Assembly (NCBI GenBank): GCA_002479255.1
Contig: DLMJ01000050.1
Location: forward strand, 8,498-72,497
Source of the DNA: Candidatus Binatus soli
GTDB taxonomy: Bacteria; Desulfobacterota; Binatia; Binatales; Binataceae
Reading direction: 5' to 3'
DNA length: 64,000 nt
Shown here: one piece after another, positions 51,762 through 60,990 of the stretch
Numbering within the stretch: the first letter of the stretch is position 1
Layout of the letters: each line of letters begins with the position of its first letter
The notes under the pieces: generated by a model
The model's input: only the letters and a program-made list of their open reading frames with translations
What the model was told of the DNA's origin: nothing
Database searches by the model: none
Made by a program: the position numbers and the translations under genes

Positions 51762-52994
51762 ATGAGAATGAAAGCAATTGTGGCTGGGGTCGGTATGACC
51801 CGGTTCGGAAAGCACATGGAGACCGGGCTCAAGGCCTTGGGTGCGGAGGCCGTTGCGGCGGCGCTCGAAGATTGCGGCCTCAAGGCCGCAGATCTCGAGG
51901 CGGCCTACGTCGGCAACGCGATGGCCGGTCTCATCACGGGGCAGGAGTGCGTCCGCGGTCAGGTGATCTTGCGTTCGATCGGCATCGGACGCATCCCCGT
52001 CATCAACGTCGATAATGCCTGCGGAAGCGGCTCGACCGCCTTCCAGCAGGCTTGCACGATGGTCACGACCGGATGCTACGACGTGGTCCTCGCTCTCGGT
52101 GTGGAGAAGCTCTACCATCCGGACAAGGCGCGGACCTTCGCGGCGCTGGCCGGCGGGATGGACGTCGAGGAGCTGGAGTCGGCTTTGGCCCGCTTTCATG
52201 CGGACGCATCACCCAGCGCAGCTGCATCCAAGGACGGTGGCACGGATAAGAAGCGTTCGGTCGCCATGGACTTTTACGCGAGCGTGGCGCGAGCTCACAT
52301 GCGCCAATACGGGACGACCGTCGAGCAACTCGCCGGGGTCTCGGTCAAGAACTCCATTCACGGCAGCCTCAATCCGCGGGCCCAGTTCCGTGAGGTGATG
52401 ACGGTCGAGCAGGTGCTCGCCGCACCCATGATCGACGAGCCGCTCACCCGGCCGATGTGCTCTCCGATCGGCGACGGCGCCGCCGCGGTTGTGTTAGTGA
52501 GCGAGCGCAAGGCGCGCCAGCTCGGCCTGGAGAGCCCGGTGCGCGTGGCTGCCAGCGTCCTGCACTCCGGGTGGGACCATGAGGCCGGGGCGTTGGACTC
52601 GTCCACGCTCTGCGCGAGTGAAGCCTACGAGGAGGCAAGCCTCGGTCCCAAGGATCTGGGAGTCGTGGAGGTCCACGATGCCTCGGCCATAGCCGAGATA
52701 ATCGCCTACGAGTCGCTCGGTCTGTGTCAGAGGGGCGGCGGGGGCAAGCTGATCGACGAAGGCACGACCAAGCTCGGAGGCCGCCTGCCGGTGAACACCT
52801 CCGGCGGCCTGCTGCGCAAGGGACACCCTGTTGGCGCGACCGGAGTTGCCCAGATCGTCGAGCTCACCGAGCAGCTGCAAGGCCGATGCGGCAAGCGGCA
52901 GGCCCAGGGCGCAAGAGTGGCCCTGGCACACAACGGGGGCGGAGTCGTGGGCAGGGAAGCGGCCTCGATGTGCGTAACGATCCTGGTCCGCTAG
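51762..52994 (+). CDS. Thiolase-family protein (SCPx-type/acetyl-CoA acyltransferase)
   Basis: A 410-residue thiolase. The nucleophile cysteine lies in NVDNACGSGSTAF near residue 88, and catalytic histidines are expected in EVHDASAIAE (replacing the usual NE(A)F) and GHPVGATG. The missing NEAF pattern and HDASA are typical of SCPx-type thiolases that cleave branched or sterol side-chain acyl-CoA. AGGAGG precedes the ATG. It lies with an acyl-CoA dehydrogenase gene next to it. Confidence 0.85.
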   Translation: MRMKAIVAGVGMTRFGKHMETGLKALGAEAVAAALEDCGLKAADLEAAYVGNAMAGLITGQECVRGQVILRSIGIGRIPVINVDNACGSGSTAFQQACTMVTTGCYDVVLALGVEKLYHPDKARTFAALAGGMDVEELESALARFHADASPSAAASKDGGTDKKRSVAMDFYASVARAHMRQYGTTVEQLAGVSVKNSIHGSLNPRAQFREVMTVEQVLAAPMIDEPLTRPMCSPIGDGAAAVVLVSERKARQLGLESPVRVAASVLHSGWDHEAGALDSSTLCASEAYEEASLGPKDLGVVEVHDASAIAEIIAYESLGLCQRGGGGKLIDEGTTKLGGRLPVNTSGGLLRKGHPVGATGVAQIVELTEQLQGRCGKRQAQGARVALAHNGGGVVGREAASMCVTILVR

Positions 52995-53101
52995 CTGGCG
53001 ATCTCAACGCGTGACTACGGCGTTTCAGGAAAACGCTCCGACCATACTGAGGTGAGTGTGAACATCGCGACCGACAGGCGCGGTCAGCTTGGGAGGGTAC
53101 T

Positions 53102-54304
53102 ATGGCCAGAATCGACTACGAAGCAGATCTGACGGAGGGAGAGCGATCCGTTCGGGATATGGTTCGCAGATTTGCCGAGCAGGTCTTGCGACCGGCGGGC
53201 GCCAAGCTCGACGCGATGGCGGACCCCAAGGACGTCATCGCCAGGGATTCCATCCTCTGGGACGTGTTCAAGAAACATCGCGCGCTGGGCATCGCCGATC
53301 TCGCGGCTCCCAACAGCGGCTTGACGCCCGCACAGCAGGCGAAACTGCGCTGCATCATCAGCGAAGAGATGGGCTGGGGTGACGCGGGGCTGGCGATCGC
53401 CTTGGGCGTTTCCGGCTTCCCGCGGATGATGGCCCAGATGTCCGGGAAGCCCGAGGTGATCGAGCGCTTCAGCGCCGAGGACTGCATCGGCTGCTGGGCA
53501 GGCACCGAGCCGGACCACGGCAGCGATTTGATCTACTACATGAACAGGCCGGGCGTTGAGGCGCCGGGCCGGCCCAACTGCATCGCGCGCAAGGACGGCG
53601 ACTCCTTCGTGCTGAGCGGGCAGAAGTCGGCCTGGGTCTCGAACGGAACCATCGCTCAGGCCGCCGCGATGTTCTGCGCGGTGGACATGGGCGACGGGAA
53701 ACGCGCCGACGCCGGGTTCGTCGTGCCGCTCGATGTCCCCGGCGTGTCGAAGGGCAAGCCGCTGAACAAGATCGGACAGCGCGCGCTGAATCAGGGGGAG
53801 ATATTCTTCGACCAGGTGCGCATCCCCGCGGACTACATGGTGATCCCGCCGGATGCGTACGGGTTCGCGACCGAGATGATCCTGAGTATGGCGAACGGCG
53901 GGATGGGCTCGACCTTCGTCGGCGTGGCGCAGGCCGCGCTGGATCTCGCCATCGACTACGCGAAGCAGCGGGTGCAGGGAGGAGTGCCGATCTTCCAGCA
54001 CCAGAGCGTGAAGCTGCGCCTGTTCGAGATGTTCCGGAAGGTCCAGGCAGCCCGGGCGCTCAGCCGGCAGGTCACGCTCTACAACGCGCTCAACACGCCG
54101 CCGAAGCTGCATCTGGCGGTCGCGTCGAAGGTCACCTCGACGAACACGGCCTTCGAGGTCGCGAGCAGCGCGCTGCAAATCTTCGGGGGCAACGGGCTCT
54201 CCCGCGAGTACCCGATCGAAAAGCTGATGCGCGACGCCCGCGCCTCGATGATCGAGGACGGCTGCAACGATCTCCTGAGCCTGGTGGCTGCTGAGAGCTT
54301 GTAG
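53102..54304 (+). CDS. Acyl-CoA dehydrogenase
   Basis: A 400-residue FAD-dependent dehydrogenase of the acyl-CoA family. The nucleotide and substrate motifs are CIGCWAGTEPDHGSDL and the FVLSGQKSAWVSNG sheet; FAD contacts follow in the helical domain (ASSALQIFGGNGLSREYPIE). The C-terminal catalytic residue is probably the Glu in AVASKVTS-region neighbours or the ASMIEDGCND end, typical of MCAD-like members. It passes electrons to ETF. It is separated from the thiolase by 107 bases, and converges with the LysR gene. Confidence 0.9.
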   Translation: MARIDYEADLTEGERSVRDMVRRFAEQVLRPAGAKLDAMADPKDVIARDSILWDVFKKHRALGIADLAAPNSGLTPAQQAKLRCIISEEMGWGDAGLAIALGVSGFPRMMAQMSGKPEVIERFSAEDCIGCWAGTEPDHGSDLIYYMNRPGVEAPGRPNCIARKDGDSFVLSGQKSAWVSNGTIAQAAAMFCAVDMGDGKRADAGFVVPLDVPGVSKGKPLNKIGQRALNQGEIFFDQVRIPADYMVIPPDAYGFATEMILSMANGGMGSTFVGVAQAALDLAIDYAKQRVQGGVPIFQHQSVKLRLFEMFRKVQAARALSRQVTLYNALNTPPKLHLAVASKVTSTNTAFEVASSALQIFGGNGLSREYPIEKLMRDARASMIEDGCNDLLSLVAAESL

Positions 54305-54349
54305 CGGGCGGGTCAGGCGCGATTTTCCCGGATGCTGCTTGGCAACGCC

Positions 54350-55336
54350 TCACCGCAAGCGACGGCGAGAATGCGGTGAAGAGGCTCCTTTGCGATAGCG
54401 CCTCGCGTGGCGCCGGGTTGCGTGCGAGAGGCCCGCGCCGGTGCTGCCGCTGGACTCGGCCCGGATCGCCTCGATCAACGCAAAGAGCGCGGGTGGCTGC
54501 ACGCCGCCGGCGCGGTAAATGATGCCCTCTTTGACCATCGCGAAGGGGTGATGGAGCGCATTCGCCTTCAGGCTCCCGCTCGCCACCTCGGGCGCCACGA
54601 TGCCGCGGGGGAGCACCGTCAGGAACTGTCCCTCCATCAGCATGGCTTTGATGAACATCATCGAGGCGGACTGGAGCACCGGCTTCGGCGGGGTCACGCG
54701 CACCTCCCGGAACGTCAGCTCCCACAAATCGATGATGGCCTGCGGCCGGTTCGGGAGGATCCATCGCGCTTTGCCGAGCGTTTCGGTCGACACTTCCGGC
54801 TGTTGAAACGGCCGATAGTCGGGCCGGCAGACGCGCACGAATTCTGTGGCGGTAAGCTCCTGGTGGACCAGATCCTCCGCCTGATGCAGAGGTGGCAGCC
54901 CGCTCACAACTGCATCGAGCGCGCCCTCGCGCACGAGTGCAGTCAACCCTTCGTAGGTACCGTCAACGATGTCGAAGGACAGGCCCGGCCTCGAGGAGAG
55001 CAGCTTCGCCAGCACCGCCGGGAGGAAGTCAATGGCGAAGTTTGCTACCCCCAGGCGCAAGTGGCCGAGATGCCCATCCTTGATCGCCTCGATCTCCGCC
55101 ACAGCCTGTTCTCTCTGGTTGAGCAGTAAGCGGGCGTGCTTGAGGAGAGTCGTGCCGTAGATCGTCGGCGAGACGCCGCGCGGGCTGCGCTCGAGCAGCC
55201 GCACGCCCAGCTCTGCCTCCAGGTTCTGAATGCTCTTGCTCAGCGCTGGTTGGGAGATGTGTATGGCGCTTGCGGCGCGCAGCATGTTGCCGTGCTCAAC
55301 CACCGCAACCAGGTGATGTACTTGCCGCATGTCCAC
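54350..55336 (-). CDS. LysR-family transcriptional regulator
   Basis: A 328-residue regulator. The N-terminal winged helix is RQVHHLVAVVEHGNMLRAAS followed by QPALSKSIQNLEAELGVRLLE. The rest is a periplasmic-binding-like effector domain. The GTG at 55336 is favoured because GGGAGG lies 8 bases upstream; an ATG two codons later is possible. It lies between the acyl-CoA dehydrogenase and the alcohol dehydrogenase remnant. The box at 55380-55424 just upstream recurs before the nitroreductase gene, so it likely regulates itself and that operon. Confidence 0.9.
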   Translation of the reverse strand: MDMRQVHHLVAVVEHGNMLRAASAIHISQPALSKSIQNLEAELGVRLLERSPRGVSPTIYGTTLLKHARLLLNQREQAVAEIEAIKDGHLGHLRLGVANFAIDFLPAVLAKLLSSRPGLSFDIVDGTYEGLTALVREGALDAVVSGLPPLHQAEDLVHQELTATEFVRVCRPDYRPFQQPEVSTETLGKARWILPNRPQAIIDLWELTFREVRVTPPKPVLQSASMMFIKAMLMEGQFLTVLPRGIVAPEVASGSLKANALHHPFAMVKEGIIYRAGGVQPPALFALIEAIRAESSGSTGAGLSHATRRHARRYRKGASSPHSRRRLR

Positions 55337-55379
55337 GTCGGAATCCTCCCAGAGCGCACTATAGCCAATAAGCATATCG

Positions 55380-55424
55380 ATATCAAAAAATACCATTGGA
55401 CAGGAATATCTATCCGGGCGACAA
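55380..55424 (+). promoter_or_regulatory. Conserved LysR-type operator/promoter box, copy B
   Basis: The same arrangement as copy A at 50595: ATATCAAAAAATAC, TTGGACAG, then a near dyad GGACAG-GAATAT-CTATCC (one mismatch) at 55398-55415, TCCG and GCGA. It lies between the lysR gene (minus strand) and the alcohol dehydrogenase remnant (plus strand). Confidence 0.7.
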
Positions 55425-55547
55425 TCCTTGGCGGGAATGCATCGGCGATGCGCGTGGTCACATGGAAGAAACCGAAGAAAAGGAGACGCTCGCCAGTCTG
55501 GCGCGTCTGCTCTTAGGCGCGAGAAGTTTGCGGGCCAGGATGAATAG

Positions 55548-56229
55548 TTGACGATGAACCACCGCATGCAAGCCGCCCGGTTCTACGGACCCGGGACCGA
55601 AATCAAGATCGAGGAGGTCCCGTATCCGGTGCCCGGCCCGGGCGACGTTGTGGTCAGGGTCGCCGCCTGCGGCATCTGTGGCTCCGACGTGCACTTCCTC
55701 GAAGGCATGCCGGTCCCAGCCGGGCTGCCCTTTACACTCGGGCACGAGCCCGCTGGGATCGTCGAAACAATCGGGGTGGGCGTTCGCGATTGGCAACCAG
55801 GGGATCGCGTGGCGTTGCATCTCGGTGCTGGCTGCGGCACGTGCCGCGTCTGCGTGTCGGGCCATCCGAACTGCTGTCCTCATTTAGTAGCGCCCGGCCT
55901 GCATATCGACGGAGCGTTCGCGGAAGCGATCCGGGTGCCCGCCGGCACACTGGTGCGCGTGCCGGACGGAGTGTCGCTGGTGGCCGCGGCCGTGTCGACC
56001 GACTGCGTTGCCAGCCCGTATCACGCGCTCGCGTGCCGTGCCGGGCAGCTTCGGCTCGCACCAACGCGACCTCGAGGAGATCTTCCGCCTCGAAGACACC
56101 GGCATCATCAACGTCGAGGCGTCGGTCTCGCACCGCCTTCGTTTGGACCAAGTCGCCGAGGGGCTCGAGATGCTGCGCACAAAGCGAGGCGACCCGCAGC
56201 GGATCGTGGTAGAGATGGCGGCCAGGTGA
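55548..56229 (+). pseudogene. Zinc alcohol dehydrogenase with internal deletion and frameshift
   Basis: The first part encodes a normal medium-chain dehydrogenase N-terminus: CGICGSDVHFLEG with the catalytic Cys, GHEPAGIVE with His-Glu, and the structural zinc cysteines CGTCRVCVSGHPNCC. It stops being family-like near residue 160 (SPYHALACRAG). The normal C-terminal end, SFGSHQRDLEEIFRLEDTG to GDPQRIVVEM, follows at once in another frame (56040-56229). About 130-150 residues of the NAD-binding Rossmann domain are missing. The product cannot bind NAD, so this is a pseudogene. Confidence 0.85.
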
Positions 56230-56335
56230 GGACGTGTGCCTGGTTGATCGAGGAGGGCACCAACGGGGCGCCGGCGTTGATTACAGCGGAGAAGCTATAG
56301 CGAGCCGAGGGCGCATCACTTAGCGGGGATAGGCC

Positions 56336-57937
56336 ATGCGAGAACGCAACGAGTTGATCCTGGCAGATCTGATCGCGGCGCGTGCGGAACAGGCGCCAGA
56401 CTTCGACGTGGTCACCTTCGACGGCGGCGGCGTGCGCCCTCACGAAGTGCGTACCTACGCCGATCTCTGGATGAATGGCAATCGCATCGCCGCCGGTCTC
56501 ATGGCCAAGGGGCTCGGCAAGGGCGATCGCTTCGGCTTGATGATGCGCAACCACCCGGAGTTCATCGAGACGATGGTGGCGGCGTCGCTCAGCGGCGGCG
56601 TGTTCGTGCCGATCGATCCGCGCACCAGGGGAGAGAAGCTCGCCTATACGCTGCGCAACTCCGAATGCCGCGGGATCGTATGCGCCGATTACGCGCTGGC
56701 GCAGGTGGCTGCGGTGCGCAGCGACCTGCCCAAGCTAGAGTGGATTCTCGTGCTCGAGTCGCGCGAGGAGCCCGACAGCATGCGCACAGCCGAGGTACCG
56801 GGGGCGGAGCCGTTCGCTCCGATCCTCGACACACCGGAGCGGTACGTCACGGCGCGGGTCGATACACCCGGCGATCCTTTGGAGATCATCTACACGTCGG
56901 GGACGACGGGGGATCCCAAGGGCGTGGTGTGCGCCAACGGACGCTATGTCGGTGCGAGCGCGATGGGATACCTGATGGGCTTGCAGCCCGGCGACCGGCC
57001 GTACAACGGGCTGTCGCTGACCCACGGGAACGCCCAGATCGTCACGCTGGCGCCGTCGCTGGTGATGAAGCTGCGCGCGGTGTTCAGCCGCCGGTTCACC
57101 AAGTCGCGCCTCTGGGACGTCTGCCGCGAACATGGCTGCACGGTCTTCAACCTGCTCGGCGGCATGGCCACGGCGATCTACAGCGAGCCGCCGAAGCCGA
57201 ACGATGCCGACAACCCGGTGCGCATGGTGCTGAGCGGCGGTATGCCCGCGGCCTTGTGGCGAGCCTTCGAGCAGCGCTTCAACCTGAAGATCCTCGAAGC
57301 TTACGCCGCGGTTGAGGGCGGCCTGGCGATCAATCCGATCGGCGTCGGCCCTATCGGCAGCTTCGGCAAGCCGCCGCCGACGCTCGAGATGAAGATCGTT
57401 GACGAGCAGGGGATTGAGTGCCCGCCCGGTGTGGTCGGCGAGTTGATCTCGCGACCGACGACAGGCGAGCGCGTCGAGGTCGAGTACTTCAAGAACAAGG
57501 AAGCCTCGCAAAGCAAAACGCGCGGCGGATGGCTGCGCAGCGGCGACATGTGCCATCGCGACGCCGACGGCTGGTTCTACTTCGATTTCCGCAAGGGCGG
57601 CGGCATTCGCCACAACGGCGACTTCGTCAATCCCGGTTTCGTCGAGAAGGTCATTGCCGAGCATCCGCATGTGGACGACGTGTTCGTCTATGGAGTGCCT
57701 GCGGCCTCCGGTGCGCCGGGCGAGAGGGACGTGGTGGCGGCCGTCGTGCCGGTGGACGCCAGGAGCTTCGATCCCGCCAGCGTGTTCGCGACCTGCGTGA
57801 AGGGTCTGGAGCCGAACTTCGTTCCCTCGTACCTGCAGGTGGTTGACGAGATTCCCAAGACGGCCTCCGAAAAGCCGCAGGAGCGCTTCTTGATGGATCG
57901 CTTTGCGCCCGACGGGCCGCGGATCTATCGCAAATAG
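56336..57937 (+). CDS. Acyl-CoA synthetase (AMP-forming), CaiC-like
   Basis: A 533-residue adenylate-forming ligase. Conserved blocks are IIYTSGTTGDPKGVV (P-loop), the LEAYAAVEGG adenine loop and the WLRSGDMCHRDADGWFYF motif. The C-terminal catalytic lysine is expected in KTASEKPQ. It is closest by pattern to the carnitine/crotonobetaine-CoA ligase group. It activates an acid to its CoA ester, in step with the thiolase and acyl-CoA dehydrogenase of the island. It precedes the molybdoenzyme gene by 48 bases. Confidence 0.88.
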   Translation: MRERNELILADLIAARAEQAPDFDVVTFDGGGVRPHEVRTYADLWMNGNRIAAGLMAKGLGKGDRFGLMMRNHPEFIETMVAASLSGGVFVPIDPRTRGEKLAYTLRNSECRGIVCADYALAQVAAVRSDLPKLEWILVLESREEPDSMRTAEVPGAEPFAPILDTPERYVTARVDTPGDPLEIIYTSGTTGDPKGVVCANGRYVGASAMGYLMGLQPGDRPYNGLSLTHGNAQIVTLAPSLVMKLRAVFSRRFTKSRLWDVCREHGCTVFNLLGGMATAIYSEPPKPNDADNPVRMVLSGGMPAALWRAFEQRFNLKILEAYAAVEGGLAINPIGVGPIGSFGKPPPTLEMKIVDEQGIECPPGVVGELISRPTTGERVEVEYFKNKEASQSKTRGGWLRSGDMCHRDADGWFYFDFRKGGGIRHNGDFVNPGFVEKVIAEHPHVDDVFVYGVPAASGAPGERDVVAAVVPVDARSFDPASVFATCVKGLEPNFVPSYLQVVDEIPKTASEKPQERFLMDRFAPDGPRIYRK

Positions 57938-57985
57938 AGAGAGGCAAGAAGCAACGATGAGATTAATGCTGCCGCGGAGGGATCG

Positions 57986-60814
57986 ATGACAGGCGACAAT
58001 TACTGGCAGTGGGATTCGTGGAGGTGGGGCACGCATCGGGTCAATTGCCTGCCGGGCAGCTGCCCGTTTCGCGTTTACATGCGGGGCGGAAAGGTCGTGC
58101 GCGAAGAGATCTCATGCACCCTTCCCGCGTTCGACGATCCCGACTTCCGCCTGCCCGACGACAATCCGCGCGGATGTCAGAAGGGCTATCAGCATTCGCG
58201 CTCGATGTACGGCCCCGACCGCGTGCTGTATCCGATGAAGCGCAAGGGGGAGCGGGGCAGCGGCCAATGGGAGAGAATTTCCTGGGACCAGGCGTTCGAG
58301 GAGATCGGCGGCAAGCTGGCCGATATCATCGAGCACCATGGAGCGCAGGCGATCGTTGGCGACGGCGGGACCAATGGCCCCGGAATCGTGCGCGGCGGCG
58401 GCGAAGGGTCGATGCCGGGCCTCGTGGGGCGCCTGGGCGGCGTCGGCCTCGACGTCAACTTCCTCATCGGCGACTTCAGCCCCGGCCAATATCTGACGTT
58501 CGGCCAATCCCAGCATAGTCCGGGAATGGAGAACTATTTTGTCGCCGACACGCTCGTGATCACTCAGGGCAACCCGGTTTACTCGATGATCTCCGAGATC
58601 CACTACACGCTGGAGGCGCGTTATCGCGGAGCGAAGGTCGTGGCAATCCTGCCCGACAAGAATCCGAGCGCCCAGTTTGCCGACATGTGGCTGCCGATCA
58701 ACTGGTCGGCGGACCCGGCGCTGTGGCTTGGCGTCGCCAATATCCTGATCGACCGCGGGTGGATCGACACGCAGTTCGTCAAGGAGCAGACCGACGCCCC
58801 GGTGTTGGTGCGCTCCGATAACGGGGCCTTCCTGCGCGAGGCGGACCTCAAGGAGAAAGGCGACGCCGAGCAGTTTTACGTAATCGACAGCGCAAGCGGC
58901 AAGCTTGAGCCGCTGCCCAAGGGCACGCTCGCGATGGCGTGCGATTACGAGCTCGAGGCCGAGCTCGATGTGACTCTGAAGGACGGCAGTCAGCTAGCCG
59001 TGACCACCGTCTTTTCGATCCTCAAGCGACGAGTGGCGGAATACACGCCGGAGAAGGTCCACGAAATTTCAGGGATTCATCCCGAGCAGCTCGCCGAGCT
59101 GGTGGAACTGGTCAAGCCGCCGCGCAAGGTGTTCTTTGCTTCGATTGCCAACGCCGGAAAGCTTTACCATGGCGATCTGCTCGAACGCTCGTACTGCTAC
59201 ATCCTGGCCCTGACCGGCAACCTCGGCAAACCCGGCACAGGTATTCTCGGCTGGTCGGCCGGCACCGAAGCGGTAGCAGGTTCGGCCTTTGTCGGCGCGA
59301 TGCCGAATCAGTTGCTGGAGGGGCGCGACCCGATCACGACGGCGGTGAACCTGTCGCAGATGCTGCAGGAGAATTACCGCACGCACTTCAAAATGGATCC
59401 GACTATGCCACCGGCCGAGGCGGCTCTGGGCGCGATGCGCGAAGGGATGCGGTCAGCGGGCACGGCGGCGCCGCCGATTTTCCTCTGGCTTTACCACGCC
59501 GGCTATCGCGAAGTGTGGGACAAGTTCCTCAACGATCCGAACGCACCGCGCAAGATCAGCGAATATGCCGAGCAAGCGGTGGCCAAGGGATGGTGGGACG
59601 GGTTCGAGCGCCCAGCCCGCGACGTCCCACCCAAGGCGGTGCTGGTTTCGGGAGGTAATCCGCTGCGCCGCCATCGCGGCGGCATGAACACCTATCTCAA
59701 GAACCTATGGTCCAAACTGGAGCTTGCGGTGGTGGTCGATTCCCGCTGGAGCACGAGCGGGCTTTACGCGGACTACGTGCTGCCGGCCGCGTCGTTCTAC
59801 GAGTACGCCGATATGCGCCTCTCGCTTCCGGTGAGTCGCCTGACCGCCTTTACCGACCAGAGTGTGCCGATGCTCGGGGAGTCGAAGACCGACCGCCAGA
59901 TCGTGCTCGGGTTGCTGCAGCAGGTTCAGGCTCACCTCCTGGCGCGCGGGGTCGAGCGCTACAAATCCGGGAACGGGGAAATCCTCGTGCGCGAGCTCGG
60001 ATGGCGGGCCACGTTCGGCGATCGCTACGGCGACAGCAACCAGGACGAAGAACGTCTTTTGGACGACACCTACCACGCCCTGGGACAGATGGGATGGTTC
60101 ACCAGTGTGGACGGCGATGAGATGAACCTGGCCAACTTGCGCAAGAACGGCTTCGCATGGCTTAGCGGCCGGCCCACCTGGCACGCGAGCGTAGTGCAGA
60201 ACGCCGACATGGTGCCGGGGCATATCCATGCGCCGTTTCGCGACCAAGTGGAGCAGAAAGTCCCCTATTCAACCACCACGCGCAGAATACAATTCTACAT
60301 CGACCATCCGTGGTTCGTCGAAGCGGACGAGCATCTGGTGCGCTACAAGCAACCGCCCAACATCGGCGGCTCGCAAGCGATGCGGCTTACCGGTGGCCAT
60401 CTGCGCTGGAGTATCCATTCCAACTGGGTCGTGTCCGAAGAGATGCTCAAGCTGCATCGCGGAGAGCCTTTCGCGTTCGTCAATGATGAAGCTGCCAGGG
60501 GCAGGGGAATCGCCGAGCACGATTATATCCGCGTCTTCAACGACTACGGCTCGTTTATCGTCAGGGCCAAGCTGAGCCCGTGCACGCGACCCGACCAGAT
60601 CGTGATTTACCACGCCTGGGAGCCCTATCAGTACCAGAACTGGATGCCGCACGACGGGCTCGAGCCGGGTCCTCCCAAAGGCCTGCACTTTGCCGGCGGC
60701 TACCGTCACTTCCAGTACACGCTGTGGAACTGGGCGCCGTCGCAGTCCGACCGGCAGACTAACGTGGACTTCGAAAGGGCCGAGCAATTCGGAAGTTTGA
60801 ATCCGCAAAGATAG
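57986..60814 (+). CDS. Type II DMSO-reductase-family molybdopterin oxidoreductase, large subunit
   Basis: A 942-residue molybdo-bis-PGD enzyme. The N-terminal FeS ligands are His17, Cys21, Cys26 and Cys64 (HRVNCLPGSC and NPRGCQKG); the first His is the type II pattern seen in ethylbenzene, dimethylsulfide and steroid C25 dehydrogenases. The Mo ligand is probably Asp163 in IGDFSPGQYLTFG. No twin-arginine signal is visible. A 4Fe-4S beta subunit, heme gamma subunit and chaperone normally follow; none does here. The preceding gene is a CoA ligase. Likely hydroxylation or oxidation of a hydrocarbon or ketone-like substrate. Confidence 0.85.
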   Translation: MTGDNYWQWDSWRWGTHRVNCLPGSCPFRVYMRGGKVVREEISCTLPAFDDPDFRLPDDNPRGCQKGYQHSRSMYGPDRVLYPMKRKGERGSGQWERISWDQAFEEIGGKLADIIEHHGAQAIVGDGGTNGPGIVRGGGEGSMPGLVGRLGGVGLDVNFLIGDFSPGQYLTFGQSQHSPGMENYFVADTLVITQGNPVYSMISEIHYTLEARYRGAKVVAILPDKNPSAQFADMWLPINWSADPALWLGVANILIDRGWIDTQFVKEQTDAPVLVRSDNGAFLREADLKEKGDAEQFYVIDSASGKLEPLPKGTLAMACDYELEAELDVTLKDGSQLAVTTVFSILKRRVAEYTPEKVHEISGIHPEQLAELVELVKPPRKVFFASIANAGKLYHGDLLERSYCYILALTGNLGKPGTGILGWSAGTEAVAGSAFVGAMPNQLLEGRDPITTAVNLSQMLQENYRTHFKMDPTMPPAEAALGAMREGMRSAGTAAPPIFLWLYHAGYREVWDKFLNDPNAPRKISEYAEQAVAKGWWDGFERPARDVPPKAVLVSGGNPLRRHRGGMNTYLKNLWSKLELAVVVDSRWSTSGLYADYVLPAASFYEYADMRLSLPVSRLTAFTDQSVPMLGESKTDRQIVLGLLQQVQAHLLARGVERYKSGNGEILVRELGWRATFGDRYGDSNQDEERLLDDTYHALGQMGWFTSVDGDEMNLANLRKNGFAWLSGRPTWHASVVQNADMVPGHIHAPFRDQVEQKVPYSTTTRRIQFYIDHPWFVEADEHLVRYKQPPNIGGSQAMRLTGGHLRWSIHSNWVVSEEMLKLHRGEPFAFVNDEAARGRGIAEHDYIRVFNDYGSFIVRAKLSPCTRPDQIVIYHAWEPYQYQNWMPHDGLEPGPPKGLHFAGGYRHFQYTLWNWAPSQSDRQTNVDFERAEQFGSLNPQR

Positions 60815-60852
60815 CGATCGCCCCAGCCGGCGGCCTCGCGGCGCCGGCAGCA

Positions 60853-60875
60853 TGGCGGCGAGAGGTGGATTCGAA
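60853..60875 (-). repeat. tRNA-Ser 3'-end fragment (possible attachment site)
   Basis: On the minus strand these 23 bases read as the last part of a tRNA-Ser: TTCGAATCCACC, TCTCGCC acceptor half, discriminator G and CCA. The 5' arms needed for a whole tRNA are absent: the sequence before TTCGAAT does not pair with CCACC. Such fragments mark the far end of an element inserted into a tRNA 3' end. The direction implies an element on the right-hand side. Confidence 0.5.
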
Positions 60876-60990
60876 CTCTCGGTACAGCTTCGAGAAGAGT
60901 TACCGCGACCAGTCCAGGGACCTGCGCACAAACCGGCCTCACTGCCCACTCCAAGCTTCTACTGTGTGATCTTCGGTAACGTTGGCAGTC

